From: Pelobates cultripes | Lineage: Eukaryota; Chordata; Amphibia; Anura; Pelobatidae | Direction: 5' to 3' | DNA: 64,000 bases | Assembly (NCBI GenBank): GCA_933207985.1 | Contig: OW240917.1 | Location: 105,879,475-105,943,474 of the forward strand | Part shown: in pieces, positions 1-11,061 of the stretch | Numbering within the stretch: the stretch's first letter is position 1 | Layout: each line of letters begins with the position of its first letter | Translations under genes and position numbers: made by a program | Notes under the pieces: model-generated | The model's database searches: none | What the model was told of the DNA's origin: nothing | Seen by the model: only the letters and a program-made list of their open reading frames with translations

Positions 1-620
1 AACAAAAAAAAATATTTTTTTTAGCTTTTATGCAACCCTCCTACTATAATTTTAAAAATACCTGATTATATAATTCACTGTATTTGTTATTATTTTTCTT
101 AAATTATTTTAAGTATGTCTTTTTTATACTTACCTTCTAATGTATTTTATTATTGCATTTATAATTTATATTTTTGTGTATACATATATTGTATTTTATT
201 AGTGTTACAGTTGTATCTATGTTTATATTCTGTTCTAATAGTATTCACCTATGTTAATCTATTGAAATATGTTAGTGACCTCTGATGGGTTTCAAACTTG
301 TAGAGTTGCAAGTTCCTAGTCTGATGCTCTACTGGTGCAGCCACCTGCACCATATAACTGTGTGCTATCCTTTTCTGAGTATTGAACCTGCTTGTCTGAT
401 CATAAAACTCAACCCAGAGGCTCCTACTTAACCTAATATCACATGACATGTTCTTATTTACTTCCGCGTCACGTGATGTTATAATTTATATAATTTCTTA
501 CACTGTAAAACCTCGTTTTTTAATATTTTGTGTACAAATAATGCTTCTGACATCTATACTATATTTTAAACACTCTTATAATGACTTTTTATATTTTCCA
601 CATTTTTATTGAATTGTGTC
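1..620. other. AT-rich stretch without a gene
   Basis: Apart from the tRNA-like block listed separately I see no coding signal. The DNA is AT-rich, with short CRE-like patches (cacgtgatg near 471, gacgtcat near 638) of the sort found upstream of the Penelope-like segment that follows. Confidence 0.5.
273..351 (-). pseudogene. tRNA-Lys-like relic (SINE head or tRNA pseudogene)
   Basis: Read on the minus strand, the block contains GTAGAGCATCAGACT, which matches the D-arm and anticodon stem of vertebrate tRNA-Lys. About 30 bases later comes GTTTGAAACCC, a decayed T-loop/B-box. Spacing and total length (about 79 nt) fit a tRNA, but the acceptor ends do not pair and the anticodon loop is altered, so a functional tRNA is unlikely. 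It may be the tRNA-derived head of a SINE; I see no convincing SINE body. Confidence 0.45.
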
Positions 621-1400
621 CACTCCCATGACGCTGGTGACGTCATTTTGGCGGGAATTTAAATTTATCTGTGCAATTTTATGTTTTCTTATATAAGTGC
701 TATATGTTAGGTCTGTTTTTCTCTTTTTATAAGTTTCGACTTGATGAAGCCTATTGTGGCGAAACGCGTATAGGAACTTTTTATATAATCTAAGTGTTAA
801 TAAAGGAATATTTGGCTATTATACATTTGGTTGCCACATTCCTCTTTCCACCTTAGTATTATATTACCTTCTTTTAGTATAATTTTATTATTTTACTATT
901 TGCAAGTTTATTTTATTCAGACCTGACTACTACTACCTTTTTGTCCATATTGGAGTACCAAGAATCCTAAGGTGGGGATTATACCACCCATACGCCATCC
1001 ACCGAGCAGTACGTCTGCTCTGTATACCGTGAGTATATTTTATTCTGTTTTTACATTTTATCAACTATACAGTGAGCACTATATTTTATTCTTTTACCTC
1101 GAGCTGGACTATTCCACCAAAGTACTCTGCTAAAGAACAAAAGAGGAGCACCGTATATCCTTGAGTGGGGATTATTCCACTACGTGCCATTTACACCAGA
1201 GCTGGATTTAAGCTCTGAATATTCTGCAGATATACATCTGGGACTCCACATACCATTTTATGTAGCACTAAGACTACCTCCTGCATATGTGGATTATTTA
1301 TATTCGGACTTTCTAGGTATCGCTGCTTGGACTCTCTGATACATATTTTTATACATTCATTCTACTTGTGTTAGGCGCACCCTTATTTGTGCTTTTCTCT
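600..1400 (+). mobile_element. Penelope-like element 5' region (pLTR/leader fragment)
   Basis: The segment holds a CRE-like gacgtcat, a hammerhead-like core with the GAAACGCGTA signature (731-779), an AATAAAGGAATATTTG stretch, and a leader with two related motifs (aaggtggggattataccacc near 970 and gagtggggattattccac near 1163). The same architecture recurs beside the Penelope-like element at 57718-58380. It abuts a truncated minus-strand L1 tail near 1400. No RT or endonuclease coding remains here. The assignment rests on the ribozyme-type motif and the resemblance to the 57.8-kb copy. Confidence 0.5.
731..779 (+). ncRNA. hammerhead ribozyme-like motif, type I, decayed core
   Basis: Stem I pairs 731-737 (AAGTTTC) with 773-779 (GGAACTT). 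The core reads TTGATGA where the consensus is CTGANGA. Stem II is GCC/GGC closing a six-base loop, followed by GAAAC, a two-base-pair stem III around GC, and cleavage triplet GTA. Penelope-like elements are known to carry type I hammerheads with very short stem III. The C-to-T change in the core and unpaired bases inside stem I suggest a weak or dead ribozyme. Confidence 0.55.
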
Positions 1401-1404
1401 CCAT

Positions 1405-1830
1405 ATTTCCCATACCCCCACAATCCCTCCAACACCGGTCAGAGTACATGTTATTCATATTGTGAAGTCTACACGGAGCCAGGTACAAGCGATATAAAAT
1501 TTTGTAATGATTTTTGAAATGGTCAATACAAAAAGAAATTACTTTTAGTGCTTTAAAGAAACTAAACCATTCCTCAAGCTCATATTGTGTACCTAACTCC
1601 GTCTCCCATGATACCATATGTTTCAATTTAACTATAGGTTTGGCGTTGTAAAGTGAATAACACATAGATATTGTACCCTTTCTGTTTGGATCATATAAAA
1701 AGACTTTTTCCAGTGTTGATATCTCTAGTGACCTATAGTTTTTATCAGTTTCTGATACGTTATACAATTATTTAAATTTTTTGATAATTAATATACATTC
1801 AGATTCAGTGTCATTCAATAGTCCATACTT
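1405..1830 (-). pseudogene. L1 ORF2 C-terminal fragment
   Basis: The minus strand encodes YKILYRLYLAPCRLHNM followed by SDRCWRDCGG. These match the conserved L1 ORF2 C-terminal pattern in which a 'YK-LYRWYLTP-RLHKM' stretch precedes a CWR-CG cysteine motif. The open frame runs from 1767 to 1357, but the residues after the cysteine motif do not continue as L1; the match fades near 1400 where Penelope-like sequence begins. Upstream it stops at 1830 against element A. It is a non-functional relic of the LINE whose 5' pieces lie at 4.7-8.8 kb on the same strand. Confidence 0.7.
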
Positions 1831-3191
1831 AACCCCTTCAGGACGGAGTCAATAGTACACGTTCTGATCAAAACAAAATGTAAACAAAAACTGGAATTTG
1901 CACTATATGACTGTTCAACCGTAATTCACCTCTTTCATATTAAGTGCACCCACACTTATTATATATAATTTTGTTCAGGAGAAACTAGGCTTTAATTTCT
2001 CATGAACTATTCATATTTGAAACAATTTATTATGAATAAAATTTAAAAAACTGTAAGAAATTAAGATTTTTAAAAAAATTTGTAGACATTTTAGCTGTAA
2101 ATGTCATAATACCGTTGTCTTTAACTGCAAGAAAACACATATTTGGATTCAGCAAAGTCTCACGAGTACAACAGTACCCCCCATTAACAGTTTTTATGGT
2201 GCTTTGGGAAGTTAAAATGTCAAATATAGCACATTCCATTTTTCATTTTTTTTAAATTGAAATTCGCCAGGTTGGTTATGTTGCCTTTGAGACCGTGTGG
2301 TAACCCAGGAATGAGATTTACCCCATGATGGCATACCATTTGCAAAAGTAGACAACCCAAGGTATTGCAAGTGGGGTATGTCCAGTCTTTTATAGTAGCC
2401 ACTTAGTCACAAACACTGGCCAAAGTTAGCATTCATATTTGTTTTTGTATGAAAAAAGCAAAAAAATTAATATTTGTCCTGGGTTGTCTACTTTTTTAAA
2501 TGGTATGTCATCATGGGGGTAATTCAAATGCAACGTAATCAATGTGAAAAAAATGAAATGCAAGCCTTATATTTGACTCTCTAACTTTCCAAAACACCAG
2601 AAAACCTGTACATAGGGGGTACTGTTATACTTGGGAGACTTCACTGAACACAAACATAAGTGTTTCAAAACAGTAAAACATATTACAACAATAATATCAT
2701 CAGTAAAAGTGCAGTTCGTGTGTGAAAAATGCAAAAAACTAAACTTTTACTAAATAATACAATTTATCATTTTGAAACACTAATATTTGTGTTCAGCGAA
2801 GTCTTCCGAGTAAAACAGTACCCCCCATGAACAGGTTTTATGGTGTCTTGGAAAGTTACAGGGTTAAATATAGCGCGTGCGAATTTAATTCTCTGCACTT
2901 ACTGCCTGGGTTGTCAGGCACGTCAATCAAATTTTAATTTATTAAATCACATAATTATGTTAAAATATTACTTAAACATACACGTAGAATTTTTATATAT
3001 ATACATATATATGTATTTAATTTCTACGTGTATACTTATGTAGTTATTTATGTAGTTATATATATTTATCTATATATAAATATTTGCAGTTATTTGTATT
3101 TTATATATAGATAGATATAGAATGTCATTCTAAGTGTATTTTGTTACCAATATATATGTATTAATAACAAAATACAGTTAGAATGAAATTA

Positions 3192-4247
3192 CCATATTTT
3201 TGTGCTGAAAAACCCCCACTCGTCTTATATTCGAGTCACTGTCTGTATTATGGCAACTTACATTGCCATAATACAGACAAGGACCGCCGGGCTCATTACA
3301 AGCCCGGCGTTCCTGTTGGGGGCTGGCAGAGAGCTGTAACTTACCTTTCCTGCAGCTCCTGTCAGCTCCCTTTTCTCTCCTCCGGTCCGGTCAGCTCCCC
3401 TGTCAGCTCCACTGCAAGTCTTGCGAGAGCCGCGGGGTCAGAGCGTTGCCACGCATTACCGCGGCACACAGACCACGAGACTTGCAGGGGAGCTGACAGG
3501 GGAGCTGACCGGACCGGAGGAGAGAGAAGGGAGCTGACAGGAGCTGCAGGAAAGGTAAGTTACAGCTCTCTGCCAGCCCCTTCCTACACAGCCCATGCCA
3601 CTGGACCACCAGGGAATGAGAGTCCCCCTCCCTGGCCATGTATCAAGCAGGGAGGGTGGGACGAAAAAATCTAAATAAATAAAAATTTAAATAATAATAA
3701 AATAAAATATTAATAATATTAAAAAAATAATATTAAAATAATAATAATTAAAAAAAATTAATAAAAATGCCCACCCCCCACCAAGGCTCTGCATCACACA
3801 CACAAACACACTCTGCATTATACACACACCGCATTCATACACACACACTGCATTTATACACACACACATTGCATTCATACACACACACACACACCGCATT
3901 CATACAAACACACTGCATTATATACACACACACACTGCATTTATACACACACACTGCATTCATACACACACTGCATTCATACACACACACACTGCACTCA
4001 TACACAAACACATTGCACTCATACACATACACACACCGCATTCATACAAACACACTGCATTATACACACACACACACACACTGCATTCATTATATACACA
4101 CACTGTAAATAAATATTCAATTAATATAATTTTTTGGGGATATAATTTTATTTCGAAATTTACCAGTAGCTGCTTTTCCCACCCTAGTCTTATACTCGAG
4201 TCAATAAGTTTTCCCAGTTTTTTGGGGTAATACTCGAGTATTTACGG
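3192..4247. mobile_element. Mariner-type MITE with TA duplication, nested in element A
   Basis: TA at 3190-3191 and 4248-4249 flank an insertion whose ends are CCATATTTTT and, inverted, CCGTAAATACTCGAG; both ends carry CTCGAGTATAAG-like boxes. Removing it restores continuity with copy B, which has the uninterrupted aacaaaatacagttagaatga sequence in inverse orientation. It contains a roughly 95-bp GC-rich hairpin (about 3325-3418 against 3481-3585) and a CA-rich minisatellite. There is no transposase. Tc1/mariner membership follows from the TA target and the terminal sequence. Confidence 0.7.
3785..4110. repeat. CA-rich minisatellite
   Basis: Tandem, imperfect units of the type cacacactgcattcatac, about 18-24 bp long, inside the mariner-type MITE. 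The open frames across it on both strands are artefacts of the repeat. Confidence 0.85.
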
Positions 4248-4259
4248 TACATATGTATA

Positions 4260-4600
4260 TATAATTTATTTAATTTTTTTTAAATATTTTATTTATTTTA
4301 TTATTTTATTGATTTACTATTGTAATTATACGTGTATATATATATATATATATATATAAACATAATATATATATATATATATGTATTATATATATAATAC
4401 ATATATATATATATATATATCTTATATATATATATGTAACGTCATTCTAAGTGTATTTTAAGATTAATATATGTACTTTATTAACATTAAAATACATTAC
4501 GTATCACGTTACATATATAAGATGTATATATATTAGATATATAATATATATATATATATATATAATTAAATTTATTTTATTTTAAAACATGTTTAATCAT
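4260..4600. repeat. TA-rich palindromic tract
   Basis: Alternating TA runs with inverted copies of an AACGTCATTCTAAGTGTATTTT-like block (near 4438-4460 and again, inverted, near 4487-4510). It is part of fold-back element A and is matched in copy B at 11350-11560. Confidence 0.8.
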
Positions 4601-4742
4601 TTTTTTTTTTACTTTCCCACCAGCAGGGGGACTGTCTGACATTTCAGACAGACCCCCTGCTGGCAGATCCACAGCCAGCTATAGGGGGCCATGTGATCGC
4701 TCTATGAGAGCGATCACCTGGCCCCCGGGGGCCTCATTTGCC

Positions 4743-6229
4743 GGGGGAGGGCTGGTTGTGAGTCCGCCATTTACCACTTGAGCTGATGGGTGGGAGTACA
4801 GAGCAGATATTAGAGAAATTAACCATGGGGGGAATCCAAACATCCCTAGGACCGCGAGGAGGAAGGACCAGTTGAGTCTATCAAAGGCCTTTTCCACGTC
4901 CAGCGAACGTAGCACACTGGGGGTCCCCCCGCAGCCCACCAAACAAGTCTAGAACTTTCCTCGTGCCATCTGCCCCCTAGCGGCCGCTGACAAATCCCAT
5001 CTGATCAGCATGTACAATAGTGGGGATGATCTGTGACAGCCTGTTAGCATATATTGTAGCGAGCATCTTCCCTGCTCTGTTGCCCTGGGAGTCGCATTTT
5101 GCGCCGCTGAAGTGTGTGAGAAGTTTTAGCTAGATGTATGTCGTTTATGCGTTTGGTAACGTTCTCTATGGTTTTCAGATGACATCCTCTGGTTGTATAG
5201 TGTGTGCATTTGTGATGTCTTGTAGGGTGCACAGCAGTGCTATGTGTTCGTTGTGTGCTGTGCGCTTCATGTATGAGGCTCGACTAATCAATAGGCCTCT
5301 GATGTTTGGCTTGTGTGCCTGCCAGAGAGAAACGGGGGATGTCTCTGGAAGATCATTAAGATGGAAATATTGTTTTAGGTTTTGTGGCAAACTTAGGGTC
5401 ATGTAAAAGAGACTAATTTAAGTGCTCTGGTGCCCATCCTCTGTGTAGAAATGGGCCTCTGAGTGTCATCGTCAGTGGCGCGTTATCAGACCACATAATG
5501 TGTCCGATTGAGCACTCGGTGACCCTTGGAAGCAGGGGCCCGACACAATAATGTGATCTATTCTGGAGAACGACCTGTGTACCCCCGAATAGAAAGTGAA
5601 TTCCTTTTCCATAGGGTGGAGTGTTCTCCATGCGTCATAGACATTGTGTTCTGACATAAGTTTAAGTATGGATTTACTTTGCGATCAGGTTGCAGAGTGT
5701 CTGGGAGCTGGATTGGGTAATGTTGTATCCATCTTGGAGTTCAAGACATGGTTTAGGTCTCCACATATGATAATTTCTCCTGTGTTTGTTATGGGGAGTT
5801 TGGTGAGAACCTTGTGTAGGAAATTTCTTTGGTGCGTGTTTGGGCTATATATTCCTACCAAAGTGTATTAAATATCATTTACTATACAATGCATGATGAT
5901 GTACCTTCCTTGAGCGTCTTTTTGAATGTGTAACAATTAAAACGTCAGGGAGTAGTGTATTAGGAATGAGACTTAGACTTGGATGAGTGAGTCGCGTGGA
6001 ATTGGGTTGGGTATTTGCGGATGCCAAAATTTGGGACCATGTTGGTAACAAAGTGGGTTTCTTGGATACAGAGTATGTCTATTTTTTCCTTTCTCGCTGC
6101 CTCCAGGAGGATGCGGCGCTTGTGGGGGTGGTTCAGTCCTTGTGTGTTATGTGATTGTATTTTCATAGTCTGAGTTTGTGAGAGTGGTGCTAGGTGAAGA
6201 TTCTGTGGTCCTTTGAGTTTGTTTGTCAA
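4743..6229 (-). pseudogene. L1 ORF2: endonuclease and early reverse transcriptase
   Basis: The minus strand starts near 6163 with MKIQSHNTQGLNHPHKRR and then IDILCIQETHF, the N-terminus of the L1 apurinic-type endonuclease with its catalytic glutamate. Around 5470-5660 come EFTFYSGVHRSFSRIDHI and WSDNAPLTM, the catalytic C-terminal part (the usual H of the SDHAP motif is N). Between 5175 and 5402 is the linker with LWQAHKPNIRGLLI. Around 4760-4900 is early RT with DVEKAFDRLNWSFL and VVNGGLTTSPP. The pieces lie in several frames with stops, so the gene is dead. The sequence ends at fold-back A (4742) before the FADD catalytic motif. Confidence 0.75.
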
Positions 6230-6457
6230 TTGTTTGGTTATTTGCGAGACAAGGTAGTTCGTGTGAGCATGGTTTGTGTGGCAGGGGTGGGGGGGTTGTA
6301 ATGTAACATAGGGGTGACAACTGGGATTAGGGAAACTGGTGTTCTTCTCACGAGGACTTGGTGCAGGGTTCCCACACCGTGTGGGTAGGAGAGTAGGTGT
6401 TCTCCCATGAAGTGGCTTTGAGTTCTAAATAAAAATTTTAGTTTGGCAAGTGATACC

Positions 6458-7517
6458 TGTAGCGGAGATGCAATATTCCCCAGGTTATCTCCGCTTATAA
6501 TCTAAGTGAGGCTCAGGAACAAGTAAATTGTAAATCCACAGGCAAGGTTTCCAGCAGGCAAAATAACAGCAGTATCCCCACAGCAATCCCAATAACTGGA
6601 CGACACACAGTTTCAGGAGCAGAACTGAAAGCTTTATTCCACACTGGCCTTTTAAAGCATGCCCCCATGCAAGTGAGGGATTTACAGTCATTAGTACAGT
6701 AGCCAATCCTGTCCTGGTAACCTCCCACACATCTCCTCCCCTCAGCCTGCATCATAATCCCCTTATCCAGTACAGCAATTCCCCCCGTTTCTGGATGTAC
6801 CCCTAAACGTAGGGGTACCCCCTTAAATCATACATCCCCTGGTAGCCCTGATCTGGGTGAACAACATATCCAAAAATCACCCAGATCAGACCAGGGGTTC
6901 GGGAAATTTATAGAGGGAATAAAATGACCGACCGCACTGAGTGAAACAGCCGAATGCGGTTCCATGTGAATGGGCCCTGCGGTCAGTCCTGGAGTCAGGC
7001 ACGAAATGAATGAATGGCACGAAAACCTCTAGCTATAGAGGCTAGGGAGGGTTCGCCTGAATCCCTTCATTCGGTTCTTTCTGTCTACCGAACGAGGGGC
7101 CGTTCGGAAGTTAGGAACCGAACGGACCGGGCTTGTGGAGTTTTCAGCGGTGTTCACCTAGTCGAGTGTCCAATTTGAGTTCCAGACACTCGACGGCAAA
7201 ACACCGCTGTTCGGGAGTTTTAAAATGGCCGCCGCCACGTGTTCGTTTGTCGAATGGCGGCCACCCCCGAGAACAAAGGACGGCTACTTAACTTGTCAAT
7301 TACCCGTTCGCAACAATGTTGCAACGGGTAATTGAGGACACACTTCACACAGGGGAGGTCTGATTGTTCGGTAGTTTCATTCCTTTAGTTTATTCGAATG
7401 ATTCTACCGAACAATCAGAGGAATACATTTCTTTTAAAACACATATAAAACCAGCAGTTTACACGAATGCAGCTATTCACATGAAATTTTCAGGACAGCC
7501 CAGTGCCATCCGCTACA
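6458..7517 (-). mobile_element. Solo LTR inserted between L1 ORF1 and ORF2
   Basis: The block begins TGTAGCGG and ends CCGCTACA, a perfect 8-bp terminal inversion of TG...CA type. It is flanked by the exact 5-bp duplication ATACC (6453-6457 and 7518-7522). On the minus strand AATAAAGC lies about 170 bp before the 3' end, which sets the orientation. It is 1060 bp with no internal coding. Gypsy versus endogenous-retrovirus origin cannot be decided by eye; a 5-bp duplication fits both. Confidence 0.85.
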
Positions 7518-7722
7518 ATACCTGTCTCACTACTGTGGGAGGACAGTCTCCCGGGTCTCAGTTTTGCAGAGGGTGGGTGAGACTAAGGCTCTACGCCCTT
7601 TTATCCATGCCGGTGGTATGCATGTTGTCAACTTGTTTGTTTGCAATCGTCAACTTGTTTATTTGCAAACAGCTTATAACGATGTTATACTTGCGGCCCA
7701 CTGCACAATGCATTTATGAGAG

Positions 7723-8665
7723 TCACTTGCAGGCTGTACGCCATGCCGGTGTCAGCTTGCATTGTTGATGATGTACCGCCGTCTCCATCATGACCAGAAT
7801 GTCCCATTCTTTCAGCTGCCTCAGGCCCTCTTCCGGAGTGAGAATTGGTTTCACTCCTCCATCATGTAGGATCAGTAATTTTGTTGGGTAGCCCCATCTA
7901 TATTTTGTGCCGTGATGTCGTAGAGCTTCCACTACTTGCTGGAAGCTATGTTGCCGCGGAGAGATCTGCAAATATCTTCACTGTTGGGAAGTCGTCATGT
8001 GGTTGGCTCCGGTTGCGGCTGGTTTTCAAGACTAATTCTTTAATGTGAAAATAGTGCGCTTTGAGCAGCAAATCCTGTGGTGTAGAGTCGGGGAGATGCT
8101 TGGGCTTCGGGACCTGGTGTACCCGGTCTATTAAGAGCATATCTGCTGGGATATCTGGCACGTAGGCCCGAAGGAGACCTCTAGTGTATGCCTGCAGGTC
8201 TGCGTGAAGCAAAGACTCCGGCATTCCACGCAGTCGGAGGTTGTTCCTCCTTGCTCTGTCCTCCGCATCTGCAATCCTGGTTTCAAGTAGTTCCACTTTG
8301 TCTTCCAAGCTTTGGACATGATCGGTCATGTCGTTGTGCGCAGTTGCGTATTCCCCCATTTTTTGTTCCACGTGGGAGGTTCTGGTGCTGATCTCGTGCA
8401 GCTCCTTCTTGATAGCTTCTGTCATGTGCTGCCAGGAGGTAATGAGCTTGTTAGAAAGCGCATCCAGAGCTTGTGCTAGGAATTCTTTAGTTATGTTTTC
8501 CACCCGCTTGGGGTCTGTTATAGGGGTCGGGAGACTGGAGTCTGAGTCCCCGTCGCCATCTTGGGCGTCCGGCTGCATGGTCTGTAGCGCGTGAACGCCT
8601 TTCTGGCTGAAAAAATTTAGTTTGTCGGCTTTAGATGCCGTCTTCTTCGATTTGTGGTGGGACAT
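7723..8665 (-). pseudogene. L1 ORF1 (nucleic-acid chaperone), one frameshift
   Basis: Starts at the ATG at 8665 (MSHHKSKKTASKADK) about 115 bp inside the LINE 5' end. An N-terminal low-complexity region is followed by a coiled coil (about residues 70-140: QSLEDKVELLETRIADAEDR), then NNLRLRGMPE and DRVHQVPKPKHLPDS, the RNA-recognition domain of L1 ORF1p. A frameshift near 7960 moves the C-terminal domain (FQQVVEALRHHG, YPTKLLILHDGGVKP) to another frame. In L1 elements this protein trimerises through the coiled coil and coats the LINE RNA. The reading is mostly open, so this part is younger or luckier than ORF2. Confidence 0.8.
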
Positions 8666-8781
8666 CTTAAGTTGGTTGGTCGTTCTGTAATGATTTTTGC
8701 CTGTTATTGTTATTTAAGAAGGAGCTCAGTGCCGGAGCAAGTTCTTATGCAGCCATCTTGCTTGGCGGTCAGCCACGCCCC
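8666..8781 (-). promoter_or_regulatory. L1 5' leader
   Basis: Minus-strand sequence beginning GGGGCGTGGCTGACCGCC with AAGATGGC 20 bases in, directly upstream of ORF1. A GC-rich start with an AAGATGGC-type YY1-like box is common in L1 leaders; promoter function is inferred. Confidence 0.5.
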
Positions 8782-9950
8782 AAACCAGTTTTTTAATGCA
8801 TGGTCATTACTTTTGATATCTGAAACACAGTCTCTCAAGTACTGTGCTACTTTCCTATCAAGGTAACGTACCGCAATCATCCTTACTTTGATCATTCTCT
8901 TTACTTTCTGAGGTCTCAGTCTCTTCTACCACACTCTACCACAGCATTATTGCCTTTTGGCATAAAATGAGAATCATATTCATCATGCAATAGATCAGTT
9001 TGAGCTTGCTTTTCAACAGCTTTAATAAAAGTATGTGTTTGAGAATGTGTCTAGTGTCAGGACAGTACATTAGATGGGAAGGACTGTTTTTCTCATATCA
9101 GAACAAAGATTCCCCTCTCACACTTTGAATCTAACTTCATTCTGTCATATTGATAAAAGTGTGTAAAACTTTCTGACACAAAAATCTTTTTGTAAGGTTA
9201 GGGCTTTTGTCCATTAACATAACAGATAATATGGAGTTTCTACTAGACTGTTATTAAAGCACGTTTTCAATCTGAGCAGCAGTCATTACTCTGTATGTCC
9301 ATAACTCCTTTGGTAATTTGCTTCAGAACATCTTGCCATATCAAACAGTGTTCTCCAATTTCTCACAGCAGCTTAATTTTGTTGGGGTGAGTACGGTTCT
9401 GAGGTCTCATGTCTCATGTATGTTTTGATGTGACCTAAAAATCTCATTCCTTAACTTAAAACCATTGTCAGAGCATACACATTTTATGTGCTCATATGGT
9501 GCTGTGTCTGCCATTTATTTTTCATGTGTCAGCCATTAATTTTTACACTTCACTTGTTACACTGCATCACATTTGCTTTTCAAGAATTACAAAAATACTG
9601 CTCCTGAATAGTCATCAGTGAATTCCATGGCATATTTGAAACCATATTTTGCTTGTGGTTCTTTAGGACATGCTAACTCATTAATAGTTGTCTTATGGCT
9701 CTGGCATCAGGCTCTCTTCTTCTACCTCGAATACATTTTCCTTGAGTGCCCATTTCAGACTAAATTTTACTTATTACCTTTACCCTTATTCTCCATTCTT
9801 TCTTCCACACTTTGTAACTTTGCAATGTCATCAAAATTGCAGTGGCCAAGAATGTCATGCCAACTTTGAGTATCATAACATGCATAGCAGCTATCTTCAA
9901 TTTTAACAAAAGTATTTTTACAGTATAGTCTCAGAAGTTTTCTTACATGT
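8782..9950 (-). pseudogene. Copia integrase fragment
   Basis: The minus strand encodes, with several stops and shifts, WHDILGHCNFDDIAKLQ (the HHCC zinc domain), then FKYAMEFTDDYSGAVF, FLKSKCDA, IKCVCSDNG (second catalytic aspartate of the DDE core) and LWTYRVMTAAQIEN, in the order of Copia integrases. Nearer 8880 is a degenerate linker with DRKVAQYLRDCVSDIKSN, the region preceding the Copia RT. The RT itself should lie beyond the L1 insertion but I do not see it in the window. Upstream of the element this fragment is separated from protease by 9951-12346. Confidence 0.75.
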
Positions 9951-11061
9951 GTTTTTTTGGTGGGGGGGGGGGCTTGTTTGGAATTCCTGACTGATGCTAA
10001 TTTAAAGATGCAATAATTAACAATATTGTACAGATATATATGTATATATTTATTAACTACAAAATTCTGTTCAAAACTAATTCATAAAGTTATCAGTGAT
10101 TAATTAGTTTAATTGCATGCAATACAATACCTAACAGGCAAGATAAAACTATAAATTAATAAGTCTTGATGCAAACCAAATCCTTTAGGCAGCTAATTAA
10201 GTATTTATTATAAAATTATTTTAACAAAAGAGGAATACTTGGAGATGTGATTTCTCCTAGCAAGCAGATGTTAAAAATTCCACACCCTTGCGCCCTGGAC
10301 ATTTAAGATACGTTTCCGGCCAAACTTATGTTTCCATGTAGGAGACAAAATCATAGGATAAGTAGCTTATATTTGTTCCAATTATTACAAAATTGCAATT
10401 AGAGAATGGTCTGTACTGCAGTTTGGAGAATATATTTAATCCACTTTTGATTCTAACTTTATATACATAAAAGGTTAAGGAGGAGACAGATTTTTCGGCA
10501 CTAGAAACAGGTAAGTGAAAAAGGTTTTTTTTTTAGACTTTCAACACGTGGGCTGCGGAGGCAGAGGGACATTATATCATTAGAAATACAGTTTCTATAG
10601 TGTTCCTTTAAATGACTTTACCTCTTAAAACATTAATGTTCTGGTTTAAATTACTACTATTAGTAGAAGCATCCTTGTCTTGAATCTCCAGACAGTATGC
10701 AAACAAAAACAATGTTTACATTATCCTTAAGACAATGAAGATATAGAAAACCCTTAGTCTTCTTTACATACCATTGAGATGGATGTAATCTGTGGTAATA
10801 GTAGATGTTAACCATCTCATGCTGAGAACACACATACCTTATATATAAATGCAAATAATAAGTTAAGTTAAAAGTAGTAATATGCAATATATATCTTAAG
10901 TTATATTATCTATTCTATATATGATATAGGGAATATTGTGGTACAATAAAAACAAATATATTTGATAAAGCAATATAAACATAAATCACATGCATTCTTA
11001 ATTAATCTAGCCCATACTGTAATTCTTATATAAACCATTAGTTATACCATTAGTTATACCT
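9951..11061. other. Unclassified 1.1-kb insertion beside fold-back B
   Basis: This DNA lies between two parts of the Copia gene, so it must be inserted, together with copy B. It starts with a poly-G run (9961-9972) and contains ctatagtgttcctttaa near 10596, a terminal motif seen in frog TTAA-type MITEs. I recognise no coding sequence or clear ends. Confidence 0.4.

Larger units (their letters stand above)
1831..4742 (-). mobile_element. Fold-back non-autonomous DNA element, copy A
   Basis: Starts with AACCCCTTCAGGACGG at 1831. It shares with copies B (11062-12346) and C (27467-30387) a partly palindromic core in which segments such as acctgtacataggggg and cagtaccccccatg appear in both orientations, long TA-rich palindromic stretches, and a GC-rich module (4602-4742) with a CAGGGGG/CCCCCTG hairpin and a gatcgctct inverted pair. 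No coding sequence. The far terminus present in B and C is missing here, and the sequence runs straight into L1 ORF2. Superfamily is undetermined; TTAA at the start of copies B and C hints at a Kolobok- or piggyBac-like group. Confidence 0.65.
1405..8781 (-). mobile_element. L1-type LINE, rearranged and interrupted
   Basis: Pieces of one minus-strand LINE lie in the expected order: 5' leader (8666-8781, beginning GGGGCGTGGC), ORF1 (about 7723-8665), ORF2 endonuclease and early RT (4743-6229), and ORF2 C-terminus (1405-1830). It is interrupted by a solo LTR at 6458-7517 and by fold-back element A at 1831-4742. RT between the 4.75-kb piece and the C-terminal piece is missing, so a deletion probably removed it together with one end of element A. 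Its 5' end directly abuts Copia integrase sequence at 8782, indicating insertion into the Copia element. Confidence 0.75.

Noticed and set aside
3183..3674. 163-codon open frame
   Set aside because: It spans a perfect GC-rich inverted repeat inside a MITE and has no protein motif.
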